Of a stretch of DNA of 64,000 bases, positions 8,203-16,391 are shown in pieces. A program made the position numbers and the translations under genes. The notes below the pieces were generated by a model that did not search any database, had not been told where the DNA came from, and saw nothing but the letters and a program-made list of their open reading frames with translations. Every line of letters begins with the position of its first letter. The first letter of the stretch is position 1. This DNA comes from Ruegeria atlantica (GTDB lineage: Bacteria; Pseudomonadota; Alphaproteobacteria; Rhodobacterales; Rhodobacteraceae), in assembly GCF_013032455.1 (NCBI RefSeq), contig NZ_WQCF01000010.1, positions 62,001 through 126,000 of the forward strand, written 5' to 3'.

Positions 8203-9536
8203 TCCGCCTCATCGAAAAAGGCCTGATGTTCGGCAACCTCGTCCACATCTCCAGCCCGGCTCTGGTCGAGCGGTATAACCGCGCGCTGCAGCATCTGGCG
8301 GGCAAGACCACGGCGCTGACGGATTTCCATGTCGATATCTCGGGCTATTCGCCGGAGGTGGGGATAGAGTTGGGGGACGAGCTTTACCTCAACCCTAACG
8401 GAGTCAACCGGCAGTTCATCCTGCTGACAACCGAGCAGAAGCGCGCGCCATTGCTGAACGTCAAATTCTCGACCTCGCGCGATATCCTGCGCGAGTTCAT
8501 CGAGATGAATGAGGCGCAATTGTTCGCCCTGACCGCCACCGATGCCGTGGCCGGAGAGCTGGTGAACTCGGTCTTCAAGCTCACCGCGCCGCGCGACCTG
8601 CTGAACCTGCGCAAGATCGAGATCGAGGCCGACACGGTCGGCGGCACCCTGCGCAAGGCCGAGCAACTGGCAGGCATGGTCGAACGGTTCAAAACCGAAG
8701 AGGACGCCTGGTTCGACGATGTGCTGATCGCCAAGATGATCGAAACCGCCAAGGAAACCGGCGACGTCACCCGCAATCCGGTCCATCTGCGCCACACCGC
8801 ATTTGAGCAGCGCAACTTCTGGACGGCGCATTTCGGCGGGCTCTACCTGTTCCCCGATCTGGATTATCCGGCAGCGATTTGCATGGGCGAACGGCCTGAT
8901 GACGTGCCGATCGAGCACGTGTTTGAACCCACGCAGAGGCACCGGATTGCGGCCTTTCTGAACGACAACAATCTGGTCGAGACGATCATTGAGGCGCGCG
9001 GTGTGAACGCGGCCGCCGTTCTGCAGCAAAAAATGGACTTTCTGACTGTCCACGCCGCCGCAGACGCAGGCGTCGACCTGACCGGACTGGACCGCAGCGA
9101 TATGCGCCGTCTGGCCCGGAACCACGCCGACCGCCTGCCCGAGGCCTTTCACGGCCTTGCTCAACTGTTGCGCTGGGCCAGCGATGGCGGGCCATGGCCG
9201 CGCATCACCTCGGATCATCCGGCCTATTTCTACACATTGCGGGCCGCCGATACGCCGAACCGCGATCTGGTGAACATGCTGTTGACCGAACTCGCCCCGC
9301 TGGACCCGCGCCAGATGTTCATCTGCCATAAGGAGCTGTTCTACAGCACCTACAAAACCTGGCCCGAGACCAAAAAAGCTTATGTTGCCGACTTCCTCGC
9401 GCGCGAGTATCAGGTGGACAAGGCAGGCGCCCGCGCCGCACTGTTCGGGCACGAACCGGATATGAGCGGCAATGACCGGATCAGTGAAGACATCATTGCA
9501 CGTGTCGGTCCCTGGGGCGCTGTGAGAAAGGGTTGA
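8199..9536 (+). CDS. DUF6638-like protein of the AAA+ operon
   Basis: 445 residues, soluble, no enzymatic motif seen. From memory it resembles the roseobacter proteins annotated DUF6638; I could not check this. The N-terminal half is mixed alpha/beta (YSPEVGIELGDELYLNP). The centre has a conserved-looking segment with many aromatics (FEQRNFWTAHFGGLYLFPDL), and the C-terminal quarter is helical and charged. Codon use is GC-rich and matches the AAA+ gene. It follows the AT-rich membrane protein with an ATGA overlap and is followed one base later by an 88-residue membrane protein, so it should be translated in step with them. Confidence 0.68.
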   Translation: MIRLIEKGLMFGNLVHISSPALVERYNRALQHLAGKTTALTDFHVDISGYSPEVGIELGDELYLNPNGVNRQFILLTTEQKRAPLLNVKFSTSRDILREFIEMNEAQLFALTATDAVAGELVNSVFKLTAPRDLLNLRKIEIEADTVGGTLRKAEQLAGMVERFKTEEDAWFDDVLIAKMIETAKETGDVTRNPVHLRHTAFEQRNFWTAHFGGLYLFPDLDYPAAICMGERPDDVPIEHVFEPTQRHRIAAFLNDNNLVETIIEARGVNAAAVLQQKMDFLTVHAAADAGVDLTGLDRSDMRRLARNHADRLPEAFHGLAQLLRWASDGGPWPRITSDHPAYFYTLRAADTPNRDLVNMLLTELAPLDPRQMFICHKELFYSTYKTWPETKKAYVADFLAREYQVDKAGARAALFGHEPDMSGNDRISEDIIARVGPWGAVRKG

Positions 9537-9537
9537 A

Positions 9538-9804
9538 ATGTTCGGAGCGCTACGCCTTTTTCTGATCCTGCTGATCGTCCAGACAATCGCCTATTTTGCA
9601 CTGTCACTGTACTCGCGCGGTGTGCGTCGCCGGAAACTGGAAAACTGGTGGGATGAAAAGGGCAAGACGGGCAACAAAGAAGCATTTGTCGCGCGTGGGC
9701 TGCACGTCTATGACAATTCTTTCCGGCGCAAACTGATCCTGGGTGTCTATATAGTACCTTGGGTGGCAATCGGCGCGCTGATCTATATCGTGAATTATAT
9801 GTGA
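9538..9804 (+). CDS. Small two-TM membrane protein
   Basis: 88 residues, starting one base after the previous stop. TM helices lie about residues 5-24 (LRLFLILLIVQTIAYFALSL) and 66-86 (ILGVYIVPWVAIGALIYIVNY). A basic, polar loop of about 40 residues between them (RRRKLENWWDEKGKTGNKE) is probably cytoplasmic by the positive-inside rule. It is followed 10 bases later by the DUF1523 gene. No family name is known to me. It likely serves the same membrane-linked process as the rest of the operon, or belongs with the DUF1523 gene as a separate pair. Confidence 0.68.
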   Translation: MFGALRLFLILLIVQTIAYFALSLYSRGVRRRKLENWWDEKGKTGNKEAFVARGLHVYDNSFRRKLILGVYIVPWVAIGALIYIVNYM

Positions 9805-9814
9805 GGTTTACGAC

Positions 9815-10459
9815 ATGGCCTATTTGAAATGGGCGTTCATCATCATCTTCTGGGGCACGATTGCCGTGGTCCTGCAATACTCGCTGCCACAGCGTGATAT
9901 CGTTCGGATCGTCAATACCTATGAAGAGCGGCAGGATCTGAACGACTGGACCCGTATCTTCTGGTCTGAACCGGATGATCAGTCGACCAGCCTGTCAAAC
10001 CGCGACGTGCAGTTCATTCAGGCTGTGCGCGCGAACGGTAAACCGATTGTTTACCGGAACGAAGACACCAGCTGGGGGTGGCCGCCCTATTTCAAGTTCG
10101 ACACAGCCAATCTCTATACCGAAGCCAATGATGCGATTTCGAACAAGAATGAGCCGGAATGGGTTGTTGTAACTCACTATGGCTGGCGAAATGAGTTCAT
10201 GTCTATTTTCCCCAACGCGGTGTTCATCAAGCATGTCGACGGCCCGGATGTGCGCATCATTCCATGGTTCAACATCATTTTCCTGACAGTGTTCTTTGCG
10301 CTTGTGTGGGCGATATGGGTGCGCTGGCGCAGGTTCCGGCAGGCAAAGATCGACCCTATGCTGGAAAACGTCGAAGATGGGTTCTACGCCGCAGGCGATG
10401 CCATCGAAGAGAAACGCCACGGATTGCGTCGTTGGCTGGATAGTTGGAAGTCCAAGTAA
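9815..10459 (+). CDS. DUF1523 family membrane protein
   Basis: 214 residues that match the roseobacter DUF1523 family as I remember it. An N-terminal TM helix (residues 5-24) is followed by a roughly 120-residue domain, probably periplasmic, with VRIVNTYEERQDLNDWTRIF and WGWPPYFKFDTANLYTEAND, then a second TM helix about residues 150-168 (FNIIFLTVFFALVWAIWVRW) and a charged C-terminal tail. The function is unknown. It is the last gene of the plus-strand run and converges with flgI, only 29 bases away, with no obvious terminator between them. Confidence 0.8.
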   Translation: MAYLKWAFIIIFWGTIAVVLQYSLPQRDIVRIVNTYEERQDLNDWTRIFWSEPDDQSTSLSNRDVQFIQAVRANGKPIVYRNEDTSWGWPPYFKFDTANLYTEANDAISNKNEPEWVVVTHYGWRNEFMSIFPNAVFIKHVDGPDVRIIPWFNIIFLTVFFALVWAIWVRWRRFRQAKIDPMLENVEDGFYAAGDAIEEKRHGLRRWLDSWKSK

Positions 10460-10488
10460 ATCGTTACAGTCCTTCCGAGCGGTGAAGT

Positions 10489-11583
10489 TCACCTAACGAT
10501 GAATTCGGCATGAAGCGCCCCTGCGGCTTTGATCGTTTTGAGAATGTCGATCATATCGCGGGGCGACACGCCCAACGCGTTCAGCCCGGCCACGACCTCG
10601 GACAGTGTGGTGGCCTCGGGGATTTCGGCCAGCCCGGTGCCTTCTTCCTCTTCGATACCGGCGAATGTGCGGGGGACAACAACCGTTTCGCCGCGCGCAA
10701 ACGGGTTTGGTTGGACAGCGATCGGAGATTCCTCGACCGTCAGGGTCAGGTTGCCTTGGGATACCGCAACGCGCGAAATTCGCACCTCTTGCCCCATGAC
10801 GATGGTGCCCGAGCGTTGATCGACCACCACGCGCGCCTTGGTTTCCGGTTCAACCAGAATGTTCTCAATCCGTCCCAGCGCATGTGCGGTCGAAATCGCC
10901 TGCGTTGCCGCGATGTTCAATTCGACCGTGCCGGAATCCCGCATGATTGCCACCGCCCGGTTGAATTCGGTGTTAATGGCGATCTCAATCCGGCTGGCAG
11001 TGGTAAAGTCGGGTTCTCGCAATGCCAGTCGCATCTGCGTCAGCGTCGACAGGTCAAAGTCGATCTCACGCTCGACCCGCGCGCCCGAGGGGATCACGCC
11101 AGAGGTCGGTACGCCCTGCACGACAGATGCTGCCTCGCCCTCGGCCACGGCGCCTCCGGCCAGAACCGTGCCTTGTGCGACTGCGTAAATTTGACCGTCC
11201 GCGGCGTTGAGTGGCGTCATGATCAACGTGCCACCCAGCAGACTTTTTGAATCGCCGATGGCCGATACCGTCACGTCGATCTGCCCGCCAACCCGTGAAA
11301 ATGGGGGCAAGCTGGCGGTAACCAGTACAGCGGCCACGTTCTTGGGCCGAAAGTCTTCGCCGTTCACGTTGACGCCCAGCCGCTCGAGTATGTTTGACAT
11401 GATCTCTTCGGTAAAGGGCGAGTTGCGCAGACCGTCACCGGTGCCGTTCAGACCCACAACCAGACCATAGCCCACCAGATCATTGCCCCGCACCCCGTCG
11501 AAATCCACAAGGTCCTTCAGGCGGATCGTGCCAGCGCAGGCAATCCCGGGCAGCAGCATCAATAGAAAAGCGAGAAGTTTCAT
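10489..11583 (-). CDS. flgI: Flagellar basal-body P-ring protein FlgI
   Basis: 364 residues, the usual length for FlgI, which forms the ring around the flagellar rod in the peptidoglycan layer. A Sec signal peptide is clear (MKLLAFLLMLLPGIACAG). The N-terminal family signature follows: IRLKDLVDFDGVRGNDLVGY then GLVVGLNGTGD. The C-terminal MIDILKTIKAAGALHAEFIV is also typical. It is the last gene of the minus-strand flgE-flgK-flgL-flgI run, and its ATG overlaps the flgL stop by 4 bases. Confidence 0.95.
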   Translation of the reverse strand: MKLLAFLLMLLPGIACAGTIRLKDLVDFDGVRGNDLVGYGLVVGLNGTGDGLRNSPFTEEIMSNILERLGVNVNGEDFRPKNVAAVLVTASLPPFSRVGGQIDVTVSAIGDSKSLLGGTLIMTPLNAADGQIYAVAQGTVLAGGAVAEGEAASVVQGVPTSGVIPSGARVEREIDFDLSTLTQMRLALREPDFTTASRIEIAINTEFNRAVAIMRDSGTVELNIAATQAISTAHALGRIENILVEPETKARVVVDQRSGTIVMGQEVRISRVAVSQGNLTLTVEESPIAVQPNPFARGETVVVPRTFAGIEEEEGTGLAEIPEATTLSEVVAGLNALGVSPRDMIDILKTIKAAGALHAEFIVR

Positions 11584-12590
11584 CTGAGGAAGTTCACCAG
11601 CGACAGGTTCGCGTTGCGAACGGTGACGGAATACAGGCTCTCCAACTGGAATTGGACGGTCTGCAGCTGCGTGGCAGTCTCGTATGGGTCTGCGGCGATC
11701 AACTTGTTCCGGCTGAATTCCAGGCTGGTCTGCGCCGCATTGTTGCGCGTGGCGGCCTGTTCTATCCGTGCCTCTGCCGAGCCGACTTGAGCGCGCAAGT
11801 TAACCACATCGTTCTGTGTATTGGCCAGATTGCCCCCCAGTTGCGTAAACAGGGCAGTGCGCTGGTCTCGCGGCAGGTTCAGGGCATCGTCGGACACCAG
11901 CGCTGCAACGGCAATATCCCGTATTGCATCCTTAATCGCGGGGTCGGTGGCCGTGATCGTTAGACTGACACTTTCATTCTCGGATATCTGCATTGGTGCC
12001 AATGCGGTGCCCGAGCCCTGATAGATTATTGCGTCAAATCCGGCGGGGTCATTAAACCAGTCTTCTGCCGCCTGACGAATATCCGCCGTTGTGGTGTATC
12101 CGCTCAGTTCTGCCGCAAGCGCCGTCAACATCGTGTCGGTTGAGGGCAGAGGGGACATGTCGGTGGCCGTACCGGAATACAAACTGCGCCCACCCGCGCG
12201 TGTGTTCAGTGCCGATATGATCGTGTCCAGCTCGTTGCGGGCCTGAACGGATGCGTTTTCATGGCTGACCGCTTGATTCGATGTGCCGAAAGCCAGCAGG
12301 GATGAGGTGAGCTCGGATACGGATTCGTTGATCGTGGTCAGGCTCAGCTGCATGGCGTCTGTAAACAGTCCAGCCTCGGCAGTTGATACCTGATAGGCGT
12401 TCAGCCGCGACAGGCTGCGATCCAGATCCAGCATGTGAGAGTAATCACCATCCAATCGCCCGGACACGTCCTGAACCTTGCCAGTGGACATCTCATAAGA
12501 CAGAGTTTCTATCTGGTTTCTAAGCTCGGTCGAGCGGGTCTGTAATGTCATGCCCCGCGCCAGATCGCCAATAGACGTCAAATTCATCAT
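11580..12590 (-). CDS. flgL: Flagellar hook-filament junction protein FlgL
   Basis: 336 residues. The flagellin-like helical N-terminus (LARGMTLQTRSTELRNQIE) and C-terminus (YSVTVRNANLSLVNFLR) show a HAP3/FlgL-type junction protein. It lies between flgK and flgI, the usual neighbours. Three start codons occur in a row (GTG 12593, ATG 12590, ATG 12587); the ATG at 12590, sharing a base with the flgK stop, is chosen here. The central domain is divergent, as is common in alphaproteobacteria, so flgL is assigned partly from context. Confidence 0.88.
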   Translation of the reverse strand: MMNLTSIGDLARGMTLQTRSTELRNQIETLSYEMSTGKVQDVSGRLDGDYSHMLDLDRSLSRLNAYQVSTAEAGLFTDAMQLSLTTINESVSELTSSLLAFGTSNQAVSHENASVQARNELDTIISALNTRAGGRSLYSGTATDMSPLPSTDTMLTALAAELSGYTTTADIRQAAEDWFNDPAGFDAIIYQGSGTALAPMQISENESVSLTITATDPAIKDAIRDIAVAALVSDDALNLPRDQRTALFTQLGGNLANTQNDVVNLRAQVGSAEARIEQAATRNNAAQTSLEFSRNKLIAADPYETATQLQTVQFQLESLYSVTVRNANLSLVNFLR

Positions 12591-14041
12591 CACAGCCTCA
12601 ACAAGGTTTCCATCAATTCATCCACTACCGAGATGACTCGCGCATTCGCGGCATAGGCCTGCTCGATCTCGATCAGGTTCTGTAATTCCTGTTCGGTGTC
12701 CACGCCCTGTTCCGCCTCGATTCTGGCCATTTCCAGCTGTGCGCTGTTGGCAAAGGCCAGGCGTTGGCTGGCGGTATGGGCGTCCGAGCCGGTTCTAGAC
12801 ATCAGCGCCTCGGTCAGGTCCGAGGCGCGCATGTCACCGGTTCCAAAGGGCGACTCCGCGATGGGCCGCGTATTACTGAGAACAGCGCCGAAAGCTTGCA
12901 ATTGCGTGGCATCGCCCGGATCGCCAGGGGTCACTGCACCTAGCCCATCGCGCAGGCGCCAGCTGTCGCCGCCATTGTCGGGATCGACAATCGTGTTCAG
13001 GCTGATACGCGACGCCAGCCCCTCTGGCGCAGTGACATCGAACCGGGTGCCAGCATCCGTGAAAAGCCCTGGATCCGTGGGCAAAGCGGTAGGGTCCAGA
13101 CCAGGTGTTTCGAACCGTTCAATCAAGTCCCGCGCGACCGAGTCGAGATTAGCTTGCGCTTCAACCGCCAGCTCATCGCGGATTTCGAGCTGTGCCATCA
13201 GCGCACCGCCACGTATCTGACTATTGTCACCGCTGGTGCGCACCGGGTTTCCGTTCATCTCCAACCCCGACAGCAGCCCATTGCCCACGGTTATATGTGG
13301 TTTGGTGTCGCCTGTGGTGGTAAAGGAAAACTCGGCGGCGGTGCCGTCCAAAAGGATCAATCCACCATCAGAATATAGAGAAATCTGATCGTTCGCCCGT
13401 GGCACTGCATTTACCGGCACCAACGCGTTGACCTGATCGACCAGTACTTGCCTCTGATCCAGCAAGGCACCGATATCGCCGCCCGAATGTTTAACCTGTG
13501 GGATTTTGGCGTTCAGCTGTTCAATATCCTTGAGGGTCTGGTTCAGGCTGTCCACCAGCCTGCCAATGGTTCGATCCGCGTCCGAGCGTAGCTGCCTTAC
13601 GCCCTCAGACGCCTCATTAATGCTGTTGGCCAGATCGCGACCAGTGCGGGCGACCTGATCCAGGCGTTCGGACGAATCCGGCAGGCTGGCGGCTGTTATA
13701 AGGCTGCTATCAAATGCGGCTAGCCGATTGGCCAGCGATGTGGGGTCATCGACTGTGCCAACGAGGCCTTCTACACTGGTGTGAAAGTTGGAAACCGCAG
13801 TCTGATAAGCCAGATTTGCATCAGTCTCGCGACGATTGGCGGTCAGGACAGGGTCGTGATTGCGGACCACGCCGAGCGTGCGCACCCCGGTGCCCGAGAT
13901 GGCGTTTGTCGTAAGTTCCAGCGACCTGCGGGAATAGCCCGGTGTCAGCGCATTGGCGATATTGTCCGACACAACGGAAGTGCCCCGGCTGGAGGCCGTC
14001 AGGCCGCTGACTGCGTTGTTGAATGCTGTCGACAAGTTCAT
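12590..14041 (-). CDS. flgK: Flagellar hook-associated protein FlgK
   Basis: 483 residues. The N-terminus carries the FlgK/flagellar rod signature (AFNNAVSGLTASSRGTSVVS, then DNIANALTPGYSRRS), and the C-terminal IEIEQAYAANARVISVVDEL is the matching helix of the axial-protein family. FlgK caps the hook and joins it to FlgL and the filament. The ATG at 14041 has an AGAGGGG ribosome-binding site. The stop overlaps the flgL start region. Length is somewhat short compared with enterobacterial FlgK (about 550), as is usual in this group. Confidence 0.93.
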   Translation of the reverse strand: MNLSTAFNNAVSGLTASSRGTSVVSDNIANALTPGYSRRSLELTTNAISGTGVRTLGVVRNHDPVLTANRRETDANLAYQTAVSNFHTSVEGLVGTVDDPTSLANRLAAFDSSLITAASLPDSSERLDQVARTGRDLANSINEASEGVRQLRSDADRTIGRLVDSLNQTLKDIEQLNAKIPQVKHSGGDIGALLDQRQVLVDQVNALVPVNAVPRANDQISLYSDGGLILLDGTAAEFSFTTTGDTKPHITVGNGLLSGLEMNGNPVRTSGDNSQIRGGALMAQLEIRDELAVEAQANLDSVARDLIERFETPGLDPTALPTDPGLFTDAGTRFDVTAPEGLASRISLNTIVDPDNGGDSWRLRDGLGAVTPGDPGDATQLQAFGAVLSNTRPIAESPFGTGDMRASDLTEALMSRTGSDAHTASQRLAFANSAQLEMARIEAEQGVDTEQELQNLIEIEQAYAANARVISVVDELMETLLRL

Positions 14042-14074
14042 GAGACCGCCCCTCTTTCCAGACTAGAATCCAAA

Positions 14075-15370
14075 TCAGCGCTTGAGGTTGGTGGTTTCCT
14101 GCAGCATCTCATCCACTGTCTGAATCACCGTCGCGCTTGAGGAATAGGCGCGTTGGGTCTGAATCAGCGAGGTTAACTCGGTCGCGATGTCTGTGGTCGA
14201 TTCTTCGCGCGCGAAGGATACAAGGTCACCTGTCGGGCCTTCGCCAGCGTTCCACAGGAAGAAGGTGCCGCTTTCACGCGACGGCGCATAGGTCTGGCTG
14301 TCGAGCGCGGTCAGGCCATTTGGGTTCGGAACGTCTGCCAGCGGAATCTGGAACATGCGTCGACTGACACCGGTGTCATAGAACGCATAGACATAGCCGT
14401 TTTCATCCACCTGAACGCTGGTCATCGTGCCCACAGCTGAGCCGTCGCGTGTGATCGAAACCGGCGCAAAGGTGTCCGACAGCTGCGTGATGCCGTCCGG
14501 GTCGCCGATTTGGCCGATATTGACCTCCATCGGGCCACCGGCCACGTTCACCACAAGGCTGCCGGTGGTTGGATCGTAAGCCCCGCCAGATACGGTCGTC
14601 ACAATTGCCAGCGTGCCGCCAGCTGTCCGGCTGTCCGTGAAGGTCAGCGTATATTCTCCGATCACCGCTCCGCCCGAGGCCGAATCGCGCAAAATCATGG
14701 TCCATTCGTTACTGCTGCCGGCTGCGGGCACGGTTGGCACAAGCTCGATATCGACGCTTTCGGACTTGCCCAGGTTGTCGAAATACTCAACCGACAGGGG
14801 CTGCGTATCACCCGGCGCGCCGGCATCGGTTGCCGTTGCCGGCAGGTTCATGCGCAGGTTCATTGCCGTGGTCGGAGAGCCGGACAGCTGATTGACGCTA
14901 AGCTGGATGGGCTCCAGCGCCGCCGGAGTGTCCCGTGGGACCGCCGGAATCGTTCCGTCCGGATTGGCGCGCCAGCCCAGCAGGACAAGGCCGGATTCGG
15001 TGACCAGATACCCTTCTTCATTGGTTCGGAACGATCCGGTGGTGGTCAGCTGCATCTCATTCGATCCGCCCGCAATCTGCGAACTGGGGCGCACCGGCAA
15101 CATGCCTCGGCCGCGTACCGCAAGATCGGTCGAGTTGTCGGTGGTCACCAGCGATCCGCGCTGGTCGATCAGGCGCTGACTGGTGGTTCTGACCCCGCCC
15201 GCCGAATAACTGCCGCCCTGGCCCGACGTGACCATCGAATGAAAATCCGTTTCGACCCGTTTGTAGCCGAAGGTCGAGGAGTTCGCGATGTTGTCCGAAA
15301 TGGTGGCCAGCCGGTTGGCGTTGGCCTTCAATGAGGCCACACCGGCATTCAGCGAGGAGGAAATCGTCAT
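14075..15370 (-). CDS. flgE: Flagellar hook protein FlgE
   Basis: 431 residues from ATG 15370; an upstream alternative start would add 12 residues but lies inside a leader hairpin. N-terminal rod/hook signature SLKANANRLATISDNIANSS followed by TFGYKRVETDF, and C-terminal TELTSLIQTQRAYSSSATVI. FlgE polymerises to the hook outside the cell. The central part is rich in Gly, Thr and Ser, as in hook D1/D2 domains. It heads the flgE-flgK-flgL-flgI run, 33 bases upstream of flgK, and has its own leader with a hairpin and a CtrA-like box. Confidence 0.93.
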   Translation of the reverse strand: MTISSSLNAGVASLKANANRLATISDNIANSSTFGYKRVETDFHSMVTSGQGGSYSAGGVRTTSQRLIDQRGSLVTTDNSTDLAVRGRGMLPVRPSSQIAGGSNEMQLTTTGSFRTNEEGYLVTESGLVLLGWRANPDGTIPAVPRDTPAALEPIQLSVNQLSGSPTTAMNLRMNLPATATDAGAPGDTQPLSVEYFDNLGKSESVDIELVPTVPAAGSSNEWTMILRDSASGGAVIGEYTLTFTDSRTAGGTLAIVTTVSGGAYDPTTGSLVVNVAGGPMEVNIGQIGDPDGITQLSDTFAPVSITRDGSAVGTMTSVQVDENGYVYAFYDTGVSRRMFQIPLADVPNPNGLTALDSQTYAPSRESGTFFLWNAGEGPTGDLVSFAREESTTDIATELTSLIQTQRAYSSSATVIQTVDEMLQETTNLKR

Positions 15371-15383
15371 TGGCACGCCCTTC

Positions 15384-15408
15384 TGTTGCGTCAATCTTTG
15401 ATGCAACA
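15384..15408 (-). promoter_or_regulatory. Hairpin in the flgE leader
   Basis: On the minus strand TGTTGCATCAA-AGA-TTGACGCAACA forms an 11-pair stem with one non-Watson-Crick pair and a 3-base loop. It ends 13 bases before the flgE ATG, just ahead of the AGAAGGGC ribosome-binding site. There is no T-run after it, so it is more likely to affect translation or RNA stability than to terminate. Confidence 0.5.
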
Positions 15409-15424
15409 GCTAGCGCACTGCCCC

Positions 15425-15439
15425 TTAACAGCGCGCTAA
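15425..15439 (-). promoter_or_regulatory. CtrA-like box upstream of flgE (one mismatch)
   Basis: TTAA-N7-CTAA on the plus strand (TTAG-N7-TTAA on minus) lies between motB and flgE, about 55 bases upstream of the flgE start. It differs by one base from the CtrA consensus TTAA-N7-TTAA. A perfect copy stands upstream of motB, which supports this weaker one. Confidence 0.4.
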
Positions 15440-15468
15440 CAGGTAAAATGCTGTCTATCCTCTGATCA

Positions 15469-16305
15469 TCAGGTCTCGCGCAGGAAGATGATCTCGATCC
15501 GGTTGTTGCGCACGGCCATCGGGTTTTCATCTGACAATTCCCGGTCGGCGTGGCCGGTCACGCGATCCAGCCGCGAATTCGTGAACCCCTTATCTTCAAG
15601 CAATTGGCGCACCACCTGCGCGCGTGAAGTCGAGACATCCCAGGACGGGTCGCGCGCCAGAACCACGGGGGAGGCGCTGACATGGCCTTCGACTGCCACA
15701 TCATTGGTCACCAGATCCGAAGACCGCGCCACCAGCAGCGCCAGCGCTCGCATCATCGTCGTTGGCTCATCCGTACCCGATTCGAACAACGGCTGATCCT
15801 CGGTGTCGAACAGCTCGACCACTAGACCTTCGTCGGTGACGCGCGTGACGATGTGTTTCAGCACCTTGTCCGAGACCATGCTCTCCCCGGTATGCCCCAG
15901 CAGCTGGGCCTCGAGCGTCGAGAAATCGTCGGACACTTCTTTACCACCATCCGGATGAACTCCGATCGAACCCCGTGCCTGCCGAGCGACCGTGGGGTGC
16001 CGTTTCGCAGCCCCCGAGCCATCCATCACCATTGTCTTTTCGGAAAACATGTTATTGCCGCCAAAGGCACCGTCACCGCCGCCCGAGACCGGATTCACCG
16101 GAATCGTCGGCGAGAAGTAATCCGCCAGCCCTTTGCGCTGTTTCTCAGTCGTTGCGTTCAGCAGCCACATCAACATGAAGAACGCCATCATGGCCGTGAC
16201 AAAGTCGGCATATGCGACCTTCCACGCGCCACCGTGGTGGCTATCGCCACCTGACACACGTTTCTTCTTGATGATGATTGGCGCCGCATTCGATTGCGCA
16301 CCCAT
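15469..16305 (-). CDS. motB: Flagellar motor stator protein MotB
   Basis: 278 residues from ATG 16305, which has a GGTGGTGGAG ribosome-binding site; a GTG seven codons upstream is a poorer choice. A single N-terminal TM helix with the proton-binding Asp34 (YADFVTAMMAFFMLMWLLN) is followed by the plug region and a C-terminal OmpA-like peptidoglycan-binding domain ending in GHADRELSDENPMAVRNNRI. MotB pairs with MotA in the stator. No motA lies next to it or elsewhere in the window, so it must be encoded elsewhere. Confidence 0.92.
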   Translation of the reverse strand: MGAQSNAAPIIIKKKRVSGGDSHHGGAWKVAYADFVTAMMAFFMLMWLLNATTEKQRKGLADYFSPTIPVNPVSGGGDGAFGGNNMFSEKTMVMDGSGAAKRHPTVARQARGSIGVHPDGGKEVSDDFSTLEAQLLGHTGESMVSDKVLKHIVTRVTDEGLVVELFDTEDQPLFESGTDEPTTMMRALALLVARSSDLVTNDVAVEGHVSASPVVLARDPSWDVSTSRAQVVRQLLEDKGFTNSRLDRVTGHADRELSDENPMAVRNNRIEIIFLRET

Positions 16306-16353
16306 CTCCACCACCTTTTTTATCACCCGACTACAGGCGTAGCCGGGCAGGTC

Positions 16354-16368
16354 TTAAGGTGGGCTTAA
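16354..16368 (-). promoter_or_regulatory. CtrA-binding box upstream of motB
   Basis: A perfect TTAA-N7-TTAA (TTAAGGTGGGCTTAA) lies 49 bases upstream of the motB ATG and after the fliI stop. This is the full CtrA consensus known from Caulobacter; CtrA controls motility in Rhodobacteraceae. Its place between fliI and motB suggests that motB has its own promoter. Confidence 0.65.
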
Positions 16369-16391
16369 CACTTAAAACTGTCCGGACTTCT

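Noticed and set aside
8037..9452. 471-codon minus-strand frame opposite the DUF6638-like gene
   Set aside because: It crosses two plus-strand genes and lacks a ribosome-binding site and any known motif; composition shadow.
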